From an uncultured Clostridia bacterium (GTDB taxonomy: Bacteria > Bacillota > Clostridia > Christensenellales > UBA1242), in assembly GCA_944349895.1 (NCBI GenBank), contig CALVNQ010000001.1, positions 1-48,947 on the forward strand: DNA of 48,947 bases, given 5' to 3'. This document shows positions 42,952-48,947 of this stretch, in pieces. Position numbers and translations under genes: made by a program. Under the pieces are notes generated by a model. That model did not search any database. It worked only from the letters and a program-made list of their open reading frames with translations, and was not told where the DNA came from. Positions within the stretch are counted from its first letter, which is position 1. Every line of letters begins with the position of its first letter.

Positions 42952-43338
42952 ATGAGCGCAGTAAAAAAGAATGATGTAAAAAAACAAGAAGAAGAGGAAA
43001 TTGTAAAAGTTGACCTTCTTGATGTACTTCTTGATGAAAACAATACAGCACCTATTTACATGTATGATGAATCAGGGAAACAACTTAAATTCGAACAAGT
43101 CGCAGTTATCCCATATGGTGAAGATGATTTATACTGTATTTTAAAGCCTTTAACTAAAATTGATGGAATCGCTGATGACGAAGCTGTCGTTTTTAGAGTT
43201 GATGAAGATGACAACGGTGAAGCTATATTGAGAGTAGAGGATAGAGAAGAAATTGCTATATCTGTTTTCGATCAATATTATAACCTTATTGAAGAATCAG
43301 AAGGCGAAAAAGCTAAAAACAAAAAAAATAAAAAATAA
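42952..43338 (+). CDS. DUF1292 family protein (YrzB-like)
   Basis: The product has 128 aa, is acidic and belongs to DUF1292, recognised from the pattern IYMYDESGKQLKFEQVAVIP, YCILKPL and EAVVFRVDEDDNGEAILRV. The core spans about 22-105, with a charged lysine-rich tail. The family is found next to ruvX throughout Bacillota and its function is unknown. It forms an operon with ruvX. Confidence 0.9.
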   Translation: MSAVKKNDVKKQEEEEIVKVDLLDVLLDENNTAPIYMYDESGKQLKFEQVAVIPYGEDDLYCILKPLTKIDGIADDEAVVFRVDEDDNGEAILRVEDREEIAISVFDQYYNLIEESEGEKAKNKKNKK

Positions 43339-43345
43339 TTTTAAA

Positions 43346-43375
43346 TTGTATATTTTTTCTTAAATTGCCTACCAT
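43346..43375 (+). promoter_or_regulatory. Possible promoter of the 44-aa peptide gene
   Basis: TTGTAT at 43346-43351 and TACCAT at 43370-43375 have an 18-nt spacer. The -10 is weak. Confidence 0.45.
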
Positions 43376-43414
43376 AAAAGCACAGGGAAACCTGAATAAT
43401 GGGAGGTGAAAACT

Positions 43415-43549
43415 ATGTTTGGCAAAAAAAATGCTAACAAAAGCAAGAAGGCTACTAAAAATTACAATTCTTCAAGTAAAAATGTAGAAGCTTCTAGCGA
43501 GAACAAATCTTCTTCTAAAAATGAGAAGTGCTGTTCTAACAACAAATAA
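43415..43549 (+). CDS. 44-aa Lys/Asn/Ser-rich peptide ending with a Cys-Cys pair
   Basis: This short frame starts at ATG 43415 with a near-perfect GGGAGGTGA Shine-Dalgarno, one of the strongest in the window, and ends at TAA 43547-43549. The peptide begins MFGKKN, is mostly Lys, Asn and Ser, and ends in KCCSNNK. It has no signal peptide or membrane helix. A small CAGG-GAAA-CCTG hairpin lies just upstream of the ribosome site. It stands alone between the DUF1292 gene and ytxC, followed at 43640 by a terminator. The family is not recognised. Lineage-specific small proteins of this kind are easily missed. Confidence 0.7.
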   Translation: MFGKKNANKSKKATKNYNSSSKNVEASSENKSSSKNEKCCSNNK

Positions 43550-43639
43550 AGTCCTTAAGCTAAAATTATTTTATAATTTTATCTAGCTGACTTTATGTCT
43601 GAATCTTTATGATTCTTAATTATGGTTTTGACCAATCAC

Positions 43640-43667
43640 AAAAAAAGAGGGAACACCTCTTTTTTTG
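43640..43667 (+). terminator. Terminator downstream of the 44-aa peptide gene
   Basis: An 11-bp stem AAAAAAAGAGG / CCTCTTTTTTT with loop GAACA. The 204-bp gap between 43549 and 43753 also contains an AT-rich hairpin at about 43562-43582 but no other gene that I can see. Confidence 0.82.
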
Positions 43668-43752
43668 TTTCTGTTTTTTATTAACAAAATTCCACAAAAT
43701 TGTTCGAGTATTTTTTTTTCTATTGCATAAAATATTTTTGGTTAGGTGATTT

Positions 43753-44526
43753 ATGTGGGAATTTTCGATAAGTTTAAATTCAGATAAAAATGAACTTGCA
43801 AGTTCTATTTTTAACATTTTAAAAAAAGAGCTTGCTAAATTTAATGCCATTGTTGCAATAAGTAATCAAAATGAATATTTTTGTATTGTCATAGCTGTTG
43901 ATAACAATTTTAAAAATGATGCCGAAATTATTTTATTACGAACAATCACTTTGGCAATTTGCCAAAGTTTTAAAGCCGATTATTTAAATAAATACTTAAG
44001 TTTACCTAATCAAGACGAAATTGGGGTAACTGCTTTTAAAAAAGCTTTAATTAATTTCGATAAAGAAACAGATTACTTTATCATTTCAAAAGCTATAAAT
44101 TTTGACGAATTCCTTTATTTAGAAAGTTTTTATCAATTTAAATTAAAAAAATTGAGAGACAAATGGGGAGAATTGGTTAGGCTGGCAAACGAAAATCGAG
44201 ATTATCTTGTTTCCACAGACGCTTTCTTTGATTTACTTAAATTTTTAATTGATAATCTCGATATCGAAAAAGAAGAAATAGATGTCGTTGAAGATGAAAA
44301 AGGTTACTATATTTGTGACGAAGGTACTAAAAGTCAACCTCTTTCTTCTTCGGCCCTTATTTCTTCACTTATTGATCTTTCTCCTCAAAAAATAAACATG
44401 TATTGTTCTTGTGAAAATAGCGCCACTTCTTTATTGCAAACTATTTTTGATCGTAGGTTCAATTTGCTTTCGACTAAGGAAAATAATATTGAAAATATTG
44501 AAAATTTAAATTTTTTACTAAAATAG
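43753..44526 (+). CDS. ytxC: YtxC-like putative sporulation protein
   Basis: The product has 257 aa. The C-terminal half matches the YtxC family: DAFFDLLKFLIDNLDI, then a beta segment with VVEDEKGYYICDEGTK, then SALISSLIDLSPQKINMYC and IFDRRFNLL. The C-terminal cysteine-rich ending seen in some members is absent. YtxC is linked to sporulation in Bacillus, where it lies directly upstream of thrS, as here. A TAGGTGAT site precedes ATG 43753. The family call is fairly sure from motif order and synteny. Confidence 0.8.
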   Translation: MWEFSISLNSDKNELASSIFNILKKELAKFNAIVAISNQNEYFCIVIAVDNNFKNDAEIILLRTITLAICQSFKADYLNKYLSLPNQDEIGVTAFKKALINFDKETDYFIISKAINFDEFLYLESFYQFKLKKLRDKWGELVRLANENRDYLVSTDAFFDLLKFLIDNLDIEKEEIDVVEDEKGYYICDEGTKSQPLSSSALISSLIDLSPQKINMYCSCENSATSLLQTIFDRRFNLLSTKENNIENIENLNFLLK

Positions 44527-44555
44527 TTGACTTATCTTATTTTTGGCTGTATATT
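44527..44555 (+). promoter_or_regulatory. Promoter of the thrS T-box transcript
   Basis: TTGACT at 44527-44532 and TATATT at 44550-44555 have a 17-nt spacer. It begins right after the ytxC stop. Confidence 0.8.
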
Positions 44556-44561
44556 AAATAT

Positions 44562-44773
44562 AACATTTGTGGAGCATTAAGACAAGTAGCATCCTTAAAA
44601 GTGTTCAGAGAAGAGTTGGTCGGTGAAAAACTCAAAACGGAGAGGAATGTGAAACCACTTTATGTGTTGATGCAAATTTAAAATTAAAGTGGTGATATTT
44701 TTCACAATTAAGGTGGAACCGCGGTTTATTTTAGATCGTCCTTAAATTCTTAGGGACGTTTTTTATTTTACTT
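44562..44773 (+). promoter_or_regulatory. T-box riboswitch controlling thrS
   Basis: This leader senses uncharged tRNA-Thr and permits read-through when charging is low. Stem I carries AGAGAAGAG and related bulge elements. A likely specifier is ACC at 44654-44656, followed by A, matching tRNA-Thr(GGU). The T-box sequence AGGTGGAACCGCG is at 44711-44723. The alternative terminator CGTCCTTAA / TTAGGGACG at 44737-44758 is followed by a T-run. The specifier was chosen by position and codon match, not by folding. Confidence 0.93.
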
Positions 44774-44789
44774 TTATAAGGAGAGTTTT

Positions 44790-46529
44790 ATGGAAAAGAA
44801 AAAAGAATTTGATGAAAAACTTCATATTATGAGACATTCACTGGCTCATGTTTTGGCTAAAGCTTTGGTCGATATTTATCCAGAAACAAAATTAACTATT
44901 GGTCCAGCTATCGATGACGGTTTTTATTATGATATTGATTTAAACACACCTATTTCTCCCGATGATTTTAAAAAAATAGAAAACAAAATGGACGAAATTA
45001 TTAGAAAAGGCGAAGAATTTAAAAGAGTGGTGGTTTCAAAACAAGATGCATTAAAATTGTTTAAAGATAATCAATACAAAGAAGAACTCATTAATGATTT
45101 GCCTGAAAATGAAGAAATTTCACTTTATTATCTTGGAGATGATTTTGTCGATCTTTGCAGAGGTCCTCATGTTGAAAATTGCCGATCGCTTCAAAATGCA
45201 GCTTTTAAAATCCATGCTGTTAATGGTGCTTATTGGAGGGGCAATGAAAAAAATAAAATGCTTCAAAGAGTTTACGCATATGCCTTTAAAACTAAAAAAG
45301 AATTATCAGATCATATCTCTATGTTAGAGGAAGCTAAAAAAAGAGATAATAGAAAATTGGGGAAAGATTTAGAGCTCTTCATGATTTCTCCTGAAGGACC
45401 TGGATTTCCTTTTTATCTTCCTAACGGAATGATTGTAAAAAATATTTTGATTGATTATTGGCGTGAGATTCATAAAAAAGCTGGGTATAAAGAAATATCA
45501 ACGCCAATTATGCTTTCGCAACATCTTTGGGAAACATCAGGCCATTGGGATCACTATAAAAATAATATGTATACAACTAAGATTGATGATTCTCTTTTCG
45601 CTGTTAAACCTATGAATTGTCCTGGCGGGATTTTAGTTTATAAAAACTCTCCTCATTCCTATAGAGATTTACCATTAAGAATAGGAGAATTAGGTATTGT
45701 CCATAGACATGAAAAATCTGGCGAACTTGGTGGGCTACTCAGGGTGCGATGTTTCACGCAAGATGATGCACATATTTTTATGACTCCAAACCAAATTAAA
45801 GATGAAATTAAAGGCGTTATTGCTTTGATAGATAAAGTTTATAAATTATTTGGTTTTACCTACCATGTCGAATTATCAACTAGACCTGAAAATAGTATGG
45901 GCAGTGATGAAGATTGGGATCTTGCAACCCATGGTTTGAAGAATGCTTTAGATGATCTTAATGTCGATTATGTAATTAATGAAGGTGATGGTGCTTTTTA
46001 TGGGCCTAAAATTGATTTTCATTTGAATGATGCTATTGGCAGAACATGGCAATGTGGGACTATTCAATTGGATTTTCAACTTCCTCAAAGGTTTGATCTC
46101 GATTATGTTGGTGAAGATGGTATGAAACATAGACCAATTATGATCCATAGGGTTATTTATGGATCAATTGAAAGATTTATGGGAATTTTGATTGAACATT
46201 TTGCTGGGGCTTTCCCTTTATGGCTGGCACCTGAACAAGTTAGAGTTTTACCTATTACTGACAGAAATTTAGATTATTGTAATTCTGTAGTTAAAACTCT
46301 ACAAGAAGCCAATATTCGAGTGTCTATTGATGACAGAAATGAAAAAATTGGATATAAGATTAGAGAAGCGCACAATAAGAAAATTCCTTACATTATTATA
46401 ATTGGTGATGATGAACAAAATAATAATACAATTTCAATTCGTGGCAGAGGAAATGAAAATCAATCAGGTTTAATTTTAAATAAATTTGTCGAAAGATTAT
46501 TGGAAGAAATAGAATCTAAAAAAATTTAG
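44790..46529 (+). CDS. thrS: Threonyl-tRNA synthetase lacking the N-terminal TGS domain
   Basis: ThrRS charges tRNA-Thr. The product has 579 aa and begins directly with the editing domain (MRHSLAHVLAKAL, the first zinc-type histidines of the N2 domain, and CRGPHV). The class II core has the zinc Cys in MKPMNCPGG-like sequence, the QDDAHIF His and MIHRVI His, and motif 2 HRHEKSGELGG. The anticodon-binding domain starts near 475. Typical bacterial ThrRS has about 640 aa with an N-terminal TGS domain of about 60 residues, which is missing. No upstream coding capacity exists, because the T-box terminator ends 17 nt before the ATG. An AAGGAGAG site supports the start. Confidence 0.96.
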   Translation: MEKKKEFDEKLHIMRHSLAHVLAKALVDIYPETKLTIGPAIDDGFYYDIDLNTPISPDDFKKIENKMDEIIRKGEEFKRVVVSKQDALKLFKDNQYKEELINDLPENEEISLYYLGDDFVDLCRGPHVENCRSLQNAAFKIHAVNGAYWRGNEKNKMLQRVYAYAFKTKKELSDHISMLEEAKKRDNRKLGKDLELFMISPEGPGFPFYLPNGMIVKNILIDYWREIHKKAGYKEISTPIMLSQHLWETSGHWDHYKNNMYTTKIDDSLFAVKPMNCPGGILVYKNSPHSYRDLPLRIGELGIVHRHEKSGELGGLLRVRCFTQDDAHIFMTPNQIKDEIKGVIALIDKVYKLFGFTYHVELSTRPENSMGSDEDWDLATHGLKNALDDLNVDYVINEGDGAFYGPKIDFHLNDAIGRTWQCGTIQLDFQLPQRFDLDYVGEDGMKHRPIMIHRVIYGSIERFMGILIEHFAGAFPLWLAPEQVRVLPITDRNLDYCNSVVKTLQEANIRVSIDDRNEKIGYKIREAHNKKIPYIIIIGDDEQNNNTISIRGRGNENQSGLILNKFVERLLEEIESKKI

Positions 46530-46541
46530 TTAAATTTTGCT

Positions 46542-46570
46542 TTGAATTTGTTTTAAACTTATGCTACAAT
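46542..46570 (+). promoter_or_regulatory. Promoter of yajC
   Basis: TTGAAT at 46542-46547 and TACAAT at 46565-46570 have a 17-nt spacer. A leader with AAAGGAG follows. Confidence 0.75.
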
Positions 46571-46599
46571 CATAGAGAATATAATTAAAGGAGAATATT

Positions 46600-47085
46600 A
46601 TGTCACAAATTTTAGCATTAGATGCAACTCAAATTGTTTTGATTGTTTTGATTGCTCTCTTGGTTATTGCTTATCCTATTTTGATCATGAGAAAAAATAA
46701 AAAGGAAACCCAAAGAATGGCCGAACAGACCAATTCTTTAAAACGAGGGGATAAAGTGCTTACCACAAGTGGAGTTTATGGCAAAATTGTTGATATTAAA
46801 CTTGACGGATCGGCTAAACAAGTTACTATTGAAACAGGAACCGATAAATATAAAAGCTTTATGACAATTGATGCTTATGCAATTTATCAAGTTATTAAAG
46901 ATGAACCTGTTATTGCAAAAGAAATCCCAAATGATAAAAATGAGAAAAATTCAGCAAAAGATAGTGTTGGTAAAGAGCAAGAAAAAACAAATCAAAATAA
47001 AGATGACAAAACTTCAAAAATCGATCAGGCTACAACTGAAACTGCAAATGAACTTAAAAAAGAAAACACAAAAAAAGAAGGTTAA
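46600..47085 (+). CDS. yajC: Preprotein translocase subunit YajC
   Basis: YajC is a single-pass accessory protein of the SecYEG-SecDF translocase. A transmembrane helix spans about 12-30 and is followed by RKNKKETQRMAEQTNSLKRG and the KVLTTSGVYGKIVDI core. The length of 161 aa exceeds the usual 85-110 because of a Lys/Asn/Glu-rich low-complexity tail from about 105. It lies upstream of the TIGR04086-like gene and secD, a common Clostridia arrangement. Confidence 0.93.
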   Translation: MSQILALDATQIVLIVLIALLVIAYPILIMRKNKKETQRMAEQTNSLKRGDKVLTTSGVYGKIVDIKLDGSAKQVTIETGTDKYKSFMTIDAYAIYQVIKDEPVIAKEIPNDKNEKNSAKDSVGKEQEKTNQNKDDKTSKIDQATTETANELKKENTKKEG

Positions 47086-47101
47086 TTGCTTTCTTTTTTT
47101 A
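47070..47101 (+). terminator. Possible AT-only terminator at the end of yajC
   Basis: A stem of A-rich (47070-47079) and T-rich (47091-47100) arms with an 11-nt loop overlaps the yajC stop. The stem is weak because it is almost GC-free. Confidence 0.45.
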
Positions 47102-47117
47102 TTATCATCATATTTTT

Positions 47118-47146
47118 TTGAGTCCAAGCATAGTTTAAAGTATAAA
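47118..47146 (+). promoter_or_regulatory. Promoter of the TIGR04086-like gene
   Basis: TTGAGT at 47118-47123 and TATAAA at 47141-47146 have a 17-nt spacer. Confidence 0.55.
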
Positions 47147-47166
47147 ATTTGCTTAAGGAGTCAAAT

Positions 47167-47580
47167 ATGAAAATGAGAACAAAAAACTTGGAAGAAAAAA
47201 AACATAACGGGATTTTTCTTTCAATCATCAAGGGGACTTTTATTGCTCTATGTGTTAGTCTAATTGGAATCTTGATTTTCGCATTTTGTCTCAAATTCAC
47301 TTCACTTTCTGACAAACTTATAACTCCTATTAATCAGGTTATCAAAGGCTTAAGTATTTTTCTTGGGGTTTTGTTCGGACTTAAAAAACAAAAAGAAATG
47401 GGACTTGTCAGTGGGCTTTTGATTGGTTTATTTTATACAATGCTAGCTTTTCTGACTTTTTCAATTTTAAACTCTTCTTTCGTCTTTGATCGCACTTTAT
47501 TAAATGATATTGTTTTTGGAGCTATTATTGGTGGAATTTGTGGTATAATATGCGTCAATATTAAAAAAACTAATTCGTAA
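47167..47580 (+). CDS. TIGR04086 family membrane protein (YrzE-like)
   Basis: The product has 137 aa with four membrane helices arranged as two pairs: GIFLSIIKGTFIALCVSLIG and the next segment, then VIKGLSIFLGVLFGLKKQKE followed by GLVSGLLIGLFYTML and the final glycine-rich helix ending before KIKK-like residues. This is the TIGR04086 pattern, found between yajC and secD in Clostridia. The function is unknown. ATG 47167 with AAGGAG is the start; TTG 47149 lies before the ribosome site and is rejected. Confidence 0.85.
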   Translation: MKMRTKNLEEKKHNGIFLSIIKGTFIALCVSLIGILIFAFCLKFTSLSDKLITPINQVIKGLSIFLGVLFGLKKQKEMGLVSGLLIGLFYTMLAFLTFSILNSSFVFDRTLLNDIVFGAIIGGICGIICVNIKKTNS

Positions 47581-47594
47581 ATATAAAAAAACAT

Positions 47595-47624
47595 TTGACA
47601 CTCGCCCCTTGGTTCTTATATAAT
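47595..47624 (+). promoter_or_regulatory. Promoter of secD
   Basis: TTGACA at 47595-47600 and TATAAT at 47619-47624 have an 18-nt spacer. Confidence 0.85.
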
Positions 47625-47653
47625 AAATAAGTAATTACTACAAAGGGGTTATA

Positions 47654-48947
47654 ATGACTAAAAAACGTTCTATTTGGAAATTTGTCATACTTGGATTGAT
47701 TGTCATTTTAGGTCTTGTTTTGTCCTTTGCTTCTTTTCCAATAGCAGGAACTTATTATAATTATAATGGTTTTATAAATGCTATACCTCTCGGTCTAGAT
47801 TTGTCCGGGGGTGTTTCTGCTGTTTACGAAGCTTCAATTTCAGATACATCTAACACTTCAGATTTAGGTAGCGCAATTGAGTCAACTATATCAAGATTAG
47901 AAAGTCTTCTTTATGATGAAGGGTTTTCTGAGGCAACAATTGTTCGCCAAGGTTCTTCAAGAATTAGAATTGAAGTTCCTAATCTTACAGACACAGATGA
48001 ACTTTTTGATATTATAGGACAACCTGCCTCTCTTTATATCACGTTACAAGATACTTTTAATGTTAATAATCCGGAAGCTTATACAGGTGAATACATTTCA
48101 GGTACTGAAATAAGCGATGTCTATGTTAATTATAATAATAATGATAGCACTTATGGTGTTGTCTTGAATTTTAATAGCACAGGGAATCTTAAATTTTCTA
48201 ATATGACTGAAAGTGCAGCAAATGGTTCTCAGATTTTGTATGTCTATATTGGTAATGATGACCCATTGCAACTTACTTGTACCGAAAAAATTACAGGGGG
48301 GAGCACTTTTATTTCAGGTGGTTCAATTGTTGACTACGAAAGTGCAGATGCTTATGCAAAAATGATTATGTCAGGGACATTTAGCGCTTCACTTGAACTT
48401 GTTGAAAGTACCGTGGTTTCAGCGACTTTAGGCAGAGACGCATTAACTTACGGTCTTATAGCTGCAGGTGTCGCTATTATTTTAGTTATGCTGGTTATGT
48501 ATTTAAGATATGGGCATTTTGGTTTGTTAGCTAATTTATCTTTAATTATTTACATGATTCTTATGTTATTCTTCTTGCAGGCAATACCTTTTATTCAATT
48601 GACACTTCCTGGAATAGCAGGTATTATCCTTTCTATTGGTATGGCTGTTGATGGGAATGTTATTATTTTCGAAAGAATTAAAGATGAGTATGCTTCAGGT
48701 AAAAAAATACCTCTTGCAGTTAAAAATGGTTTCAAAAAAGCTTTTTGGCCTATTTTCGACTCTAATATAACCACTATTTTTGCTTCGATAATTCTCTATA
48801 TACTTGGCACTGCTTCTATAAAAGGTTTTGCTTTAACTTTGCTTTTAGGAATAGTTTTATCTATGTTCTCAACAATGGTAGTCACAAGATTTTTGGTTAA
48901 ATGGTATTTGCCTTTAAACTCTACTAATGCTAAAAAACTTAAATTAA
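47654..48947 (+). CDS. secD: Protein translocase subunit SecD, partial: C-terminus beyond window
   Basis: SecD pulls exported proteins across the membrane using the proton gradient. The 431 codons present begin at ATG 47654 with an AAGGGG site. Residues 8-30 form the first membrane helix. IPLGLDLSGGVSAVYEA is the conserved start of the periplasmic P1 domain. The TLGRDALTYGLIAAG segment opens the membrane domain, which contains GIAGIILSIGMAVDGNVIIFERIKDE, the proton-path helix with its Asp. The frame runs open to the last base, so it could be SecD alone or a SecDF fusion. Confidence 0.95.
   Translation, partial: MTKKRSIWKFVILGLIVILGLVLSFASFPIAGTYYNYNGFINAIPLGLDLSGGVSAVYEASISDTSNTSDLGSAIESTISRLESLLYDEGFSEATIVRQGSSRIRIEVPNLTDTDELFDIIGQPASLYITLQDTFNVNNPEAYTGEYISGTEISDVYVNYNNNDSTYGVVLNFNSTGNLKFSNMTESAANGSQILYVYIGNDDPLQLTCTEKITGGSTFISGGSIVDYESADAYAKMIMSGTFSASLELVESTVVSATLGRDALTYGLIAAGVAIILVMLVMYLRYGHFGLLANLSLIIYMILMLFFLQAIPFIQLTLPGIAGIILSIGMAVDGNVIIFERIKDEYASGKKIPLAVKNGFKKAFWPIFDSNITTIFASIILYILGTASIKGFALTLLLGIVLSMFSTMVVTRFLVKWYLPLNSTNAKKLKL

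Noticed and set aside
47580-47654. SCIFF peptide/maturase genes expected near yajC-secD in Clostridia
   Set aside because: No frame for such a peptide exists in this 73-bp gap. The 44-aa peptide at 43415 has only two cysteines and does not match.

Overview
The window is 48.9 kb of very AT-rich chromosomal DNA from a low-GC, endospore-forming Bacillota, most likely an uncultured Clostridia lineage (inference). The sporulation evidence is a sigma-K gene with its pro-sequence, a SpoIVFB-type intramembrane protease, YlbJ-like and YtxC-like proteins, a DacF-type carboxypeptidase and possibly a SpoIIM-like protein. DUF4364, DUF1292, TIGR04086-type proteins and a T-box leader also point to Bacillota. 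Nearly all genes are on the + strand in tightly packed operons with ATGA or TAATG overlaps. No insertion sequence, prophage or CRISPR array was seen.

Layout. 1-9.1 kb: a divergent, edge-truncated class A penicillin-binding protein, then miaB-mutS-mutL-miaA-ynbB-like (tRNA isopentenyl/thiomethyl modification and mismatch repair). 9.1-14.1 kb: a SpoIIM-like membrane protein, a D,D-carboxypeptidase, an M50 protease with scpA-scpB (condensin partners of the smc gene further on), then a 37-aa membrane peptide and spoIVFB. 14.1-16.9 kb: a small island with a PycTM-like membrane protein, two unknown proteins and a class III nucleotide cyclase. 16.9-19.5 kb: a zinc-ribbon/TM2 protein, mnmA, an unknown acidic protein, then a tandem array of three 93-bp units directly in front of tRNA-Ser(GGA). 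19.5-26.9 kb: DegV, HIT, RNase HI, DUF4364, YlbJ-like, pta-ackA. 26.9-35.9 kb: rpmF, plsX-rnc-smc-ftsY-sigK, a protein with a DisA_N-like C-terminus, and rnpB. 36-44.5 kb: a protein of unknown function, rarA, an E2-like protein, polA, ruvX, DUF1292, a 44-aa peptide and ytxC-like. 44.5-48.9 kb: T-box-controlled thrS, yajC, TIGR04086-like and the start of secD.

How they work together: most genes are housekeeping (mismatch repair, tRNA modification and processing, chromosome segregation, protein export, acetate fermentation). The sporulation genes belong to one late mother-cell pathway: SpoIVFB would activate pro-sigma-K, although no SpoIVFA gene is visible.

Most interesting: (1) the 93-bp repeats, each carrying the 5' end of tRNA-Ser, a 12-bp hairpin and an inverted tRNA-derived arm, lying between the tRNA promoter and the intact tRNA; (2) a possible Pycsar-like pair of PycTM-like protein and nucleotide cyclase; (3) a recurrent promoter layout in which the -10 box lies exactly 6 nt before a start codon with no Shine-Dalgarno, implying leaderless mRNAs; (4) a DisA_N-like protein that keeps DGA but lacks the RHR motif. 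All calls come from reading the sequence; no database search was run.
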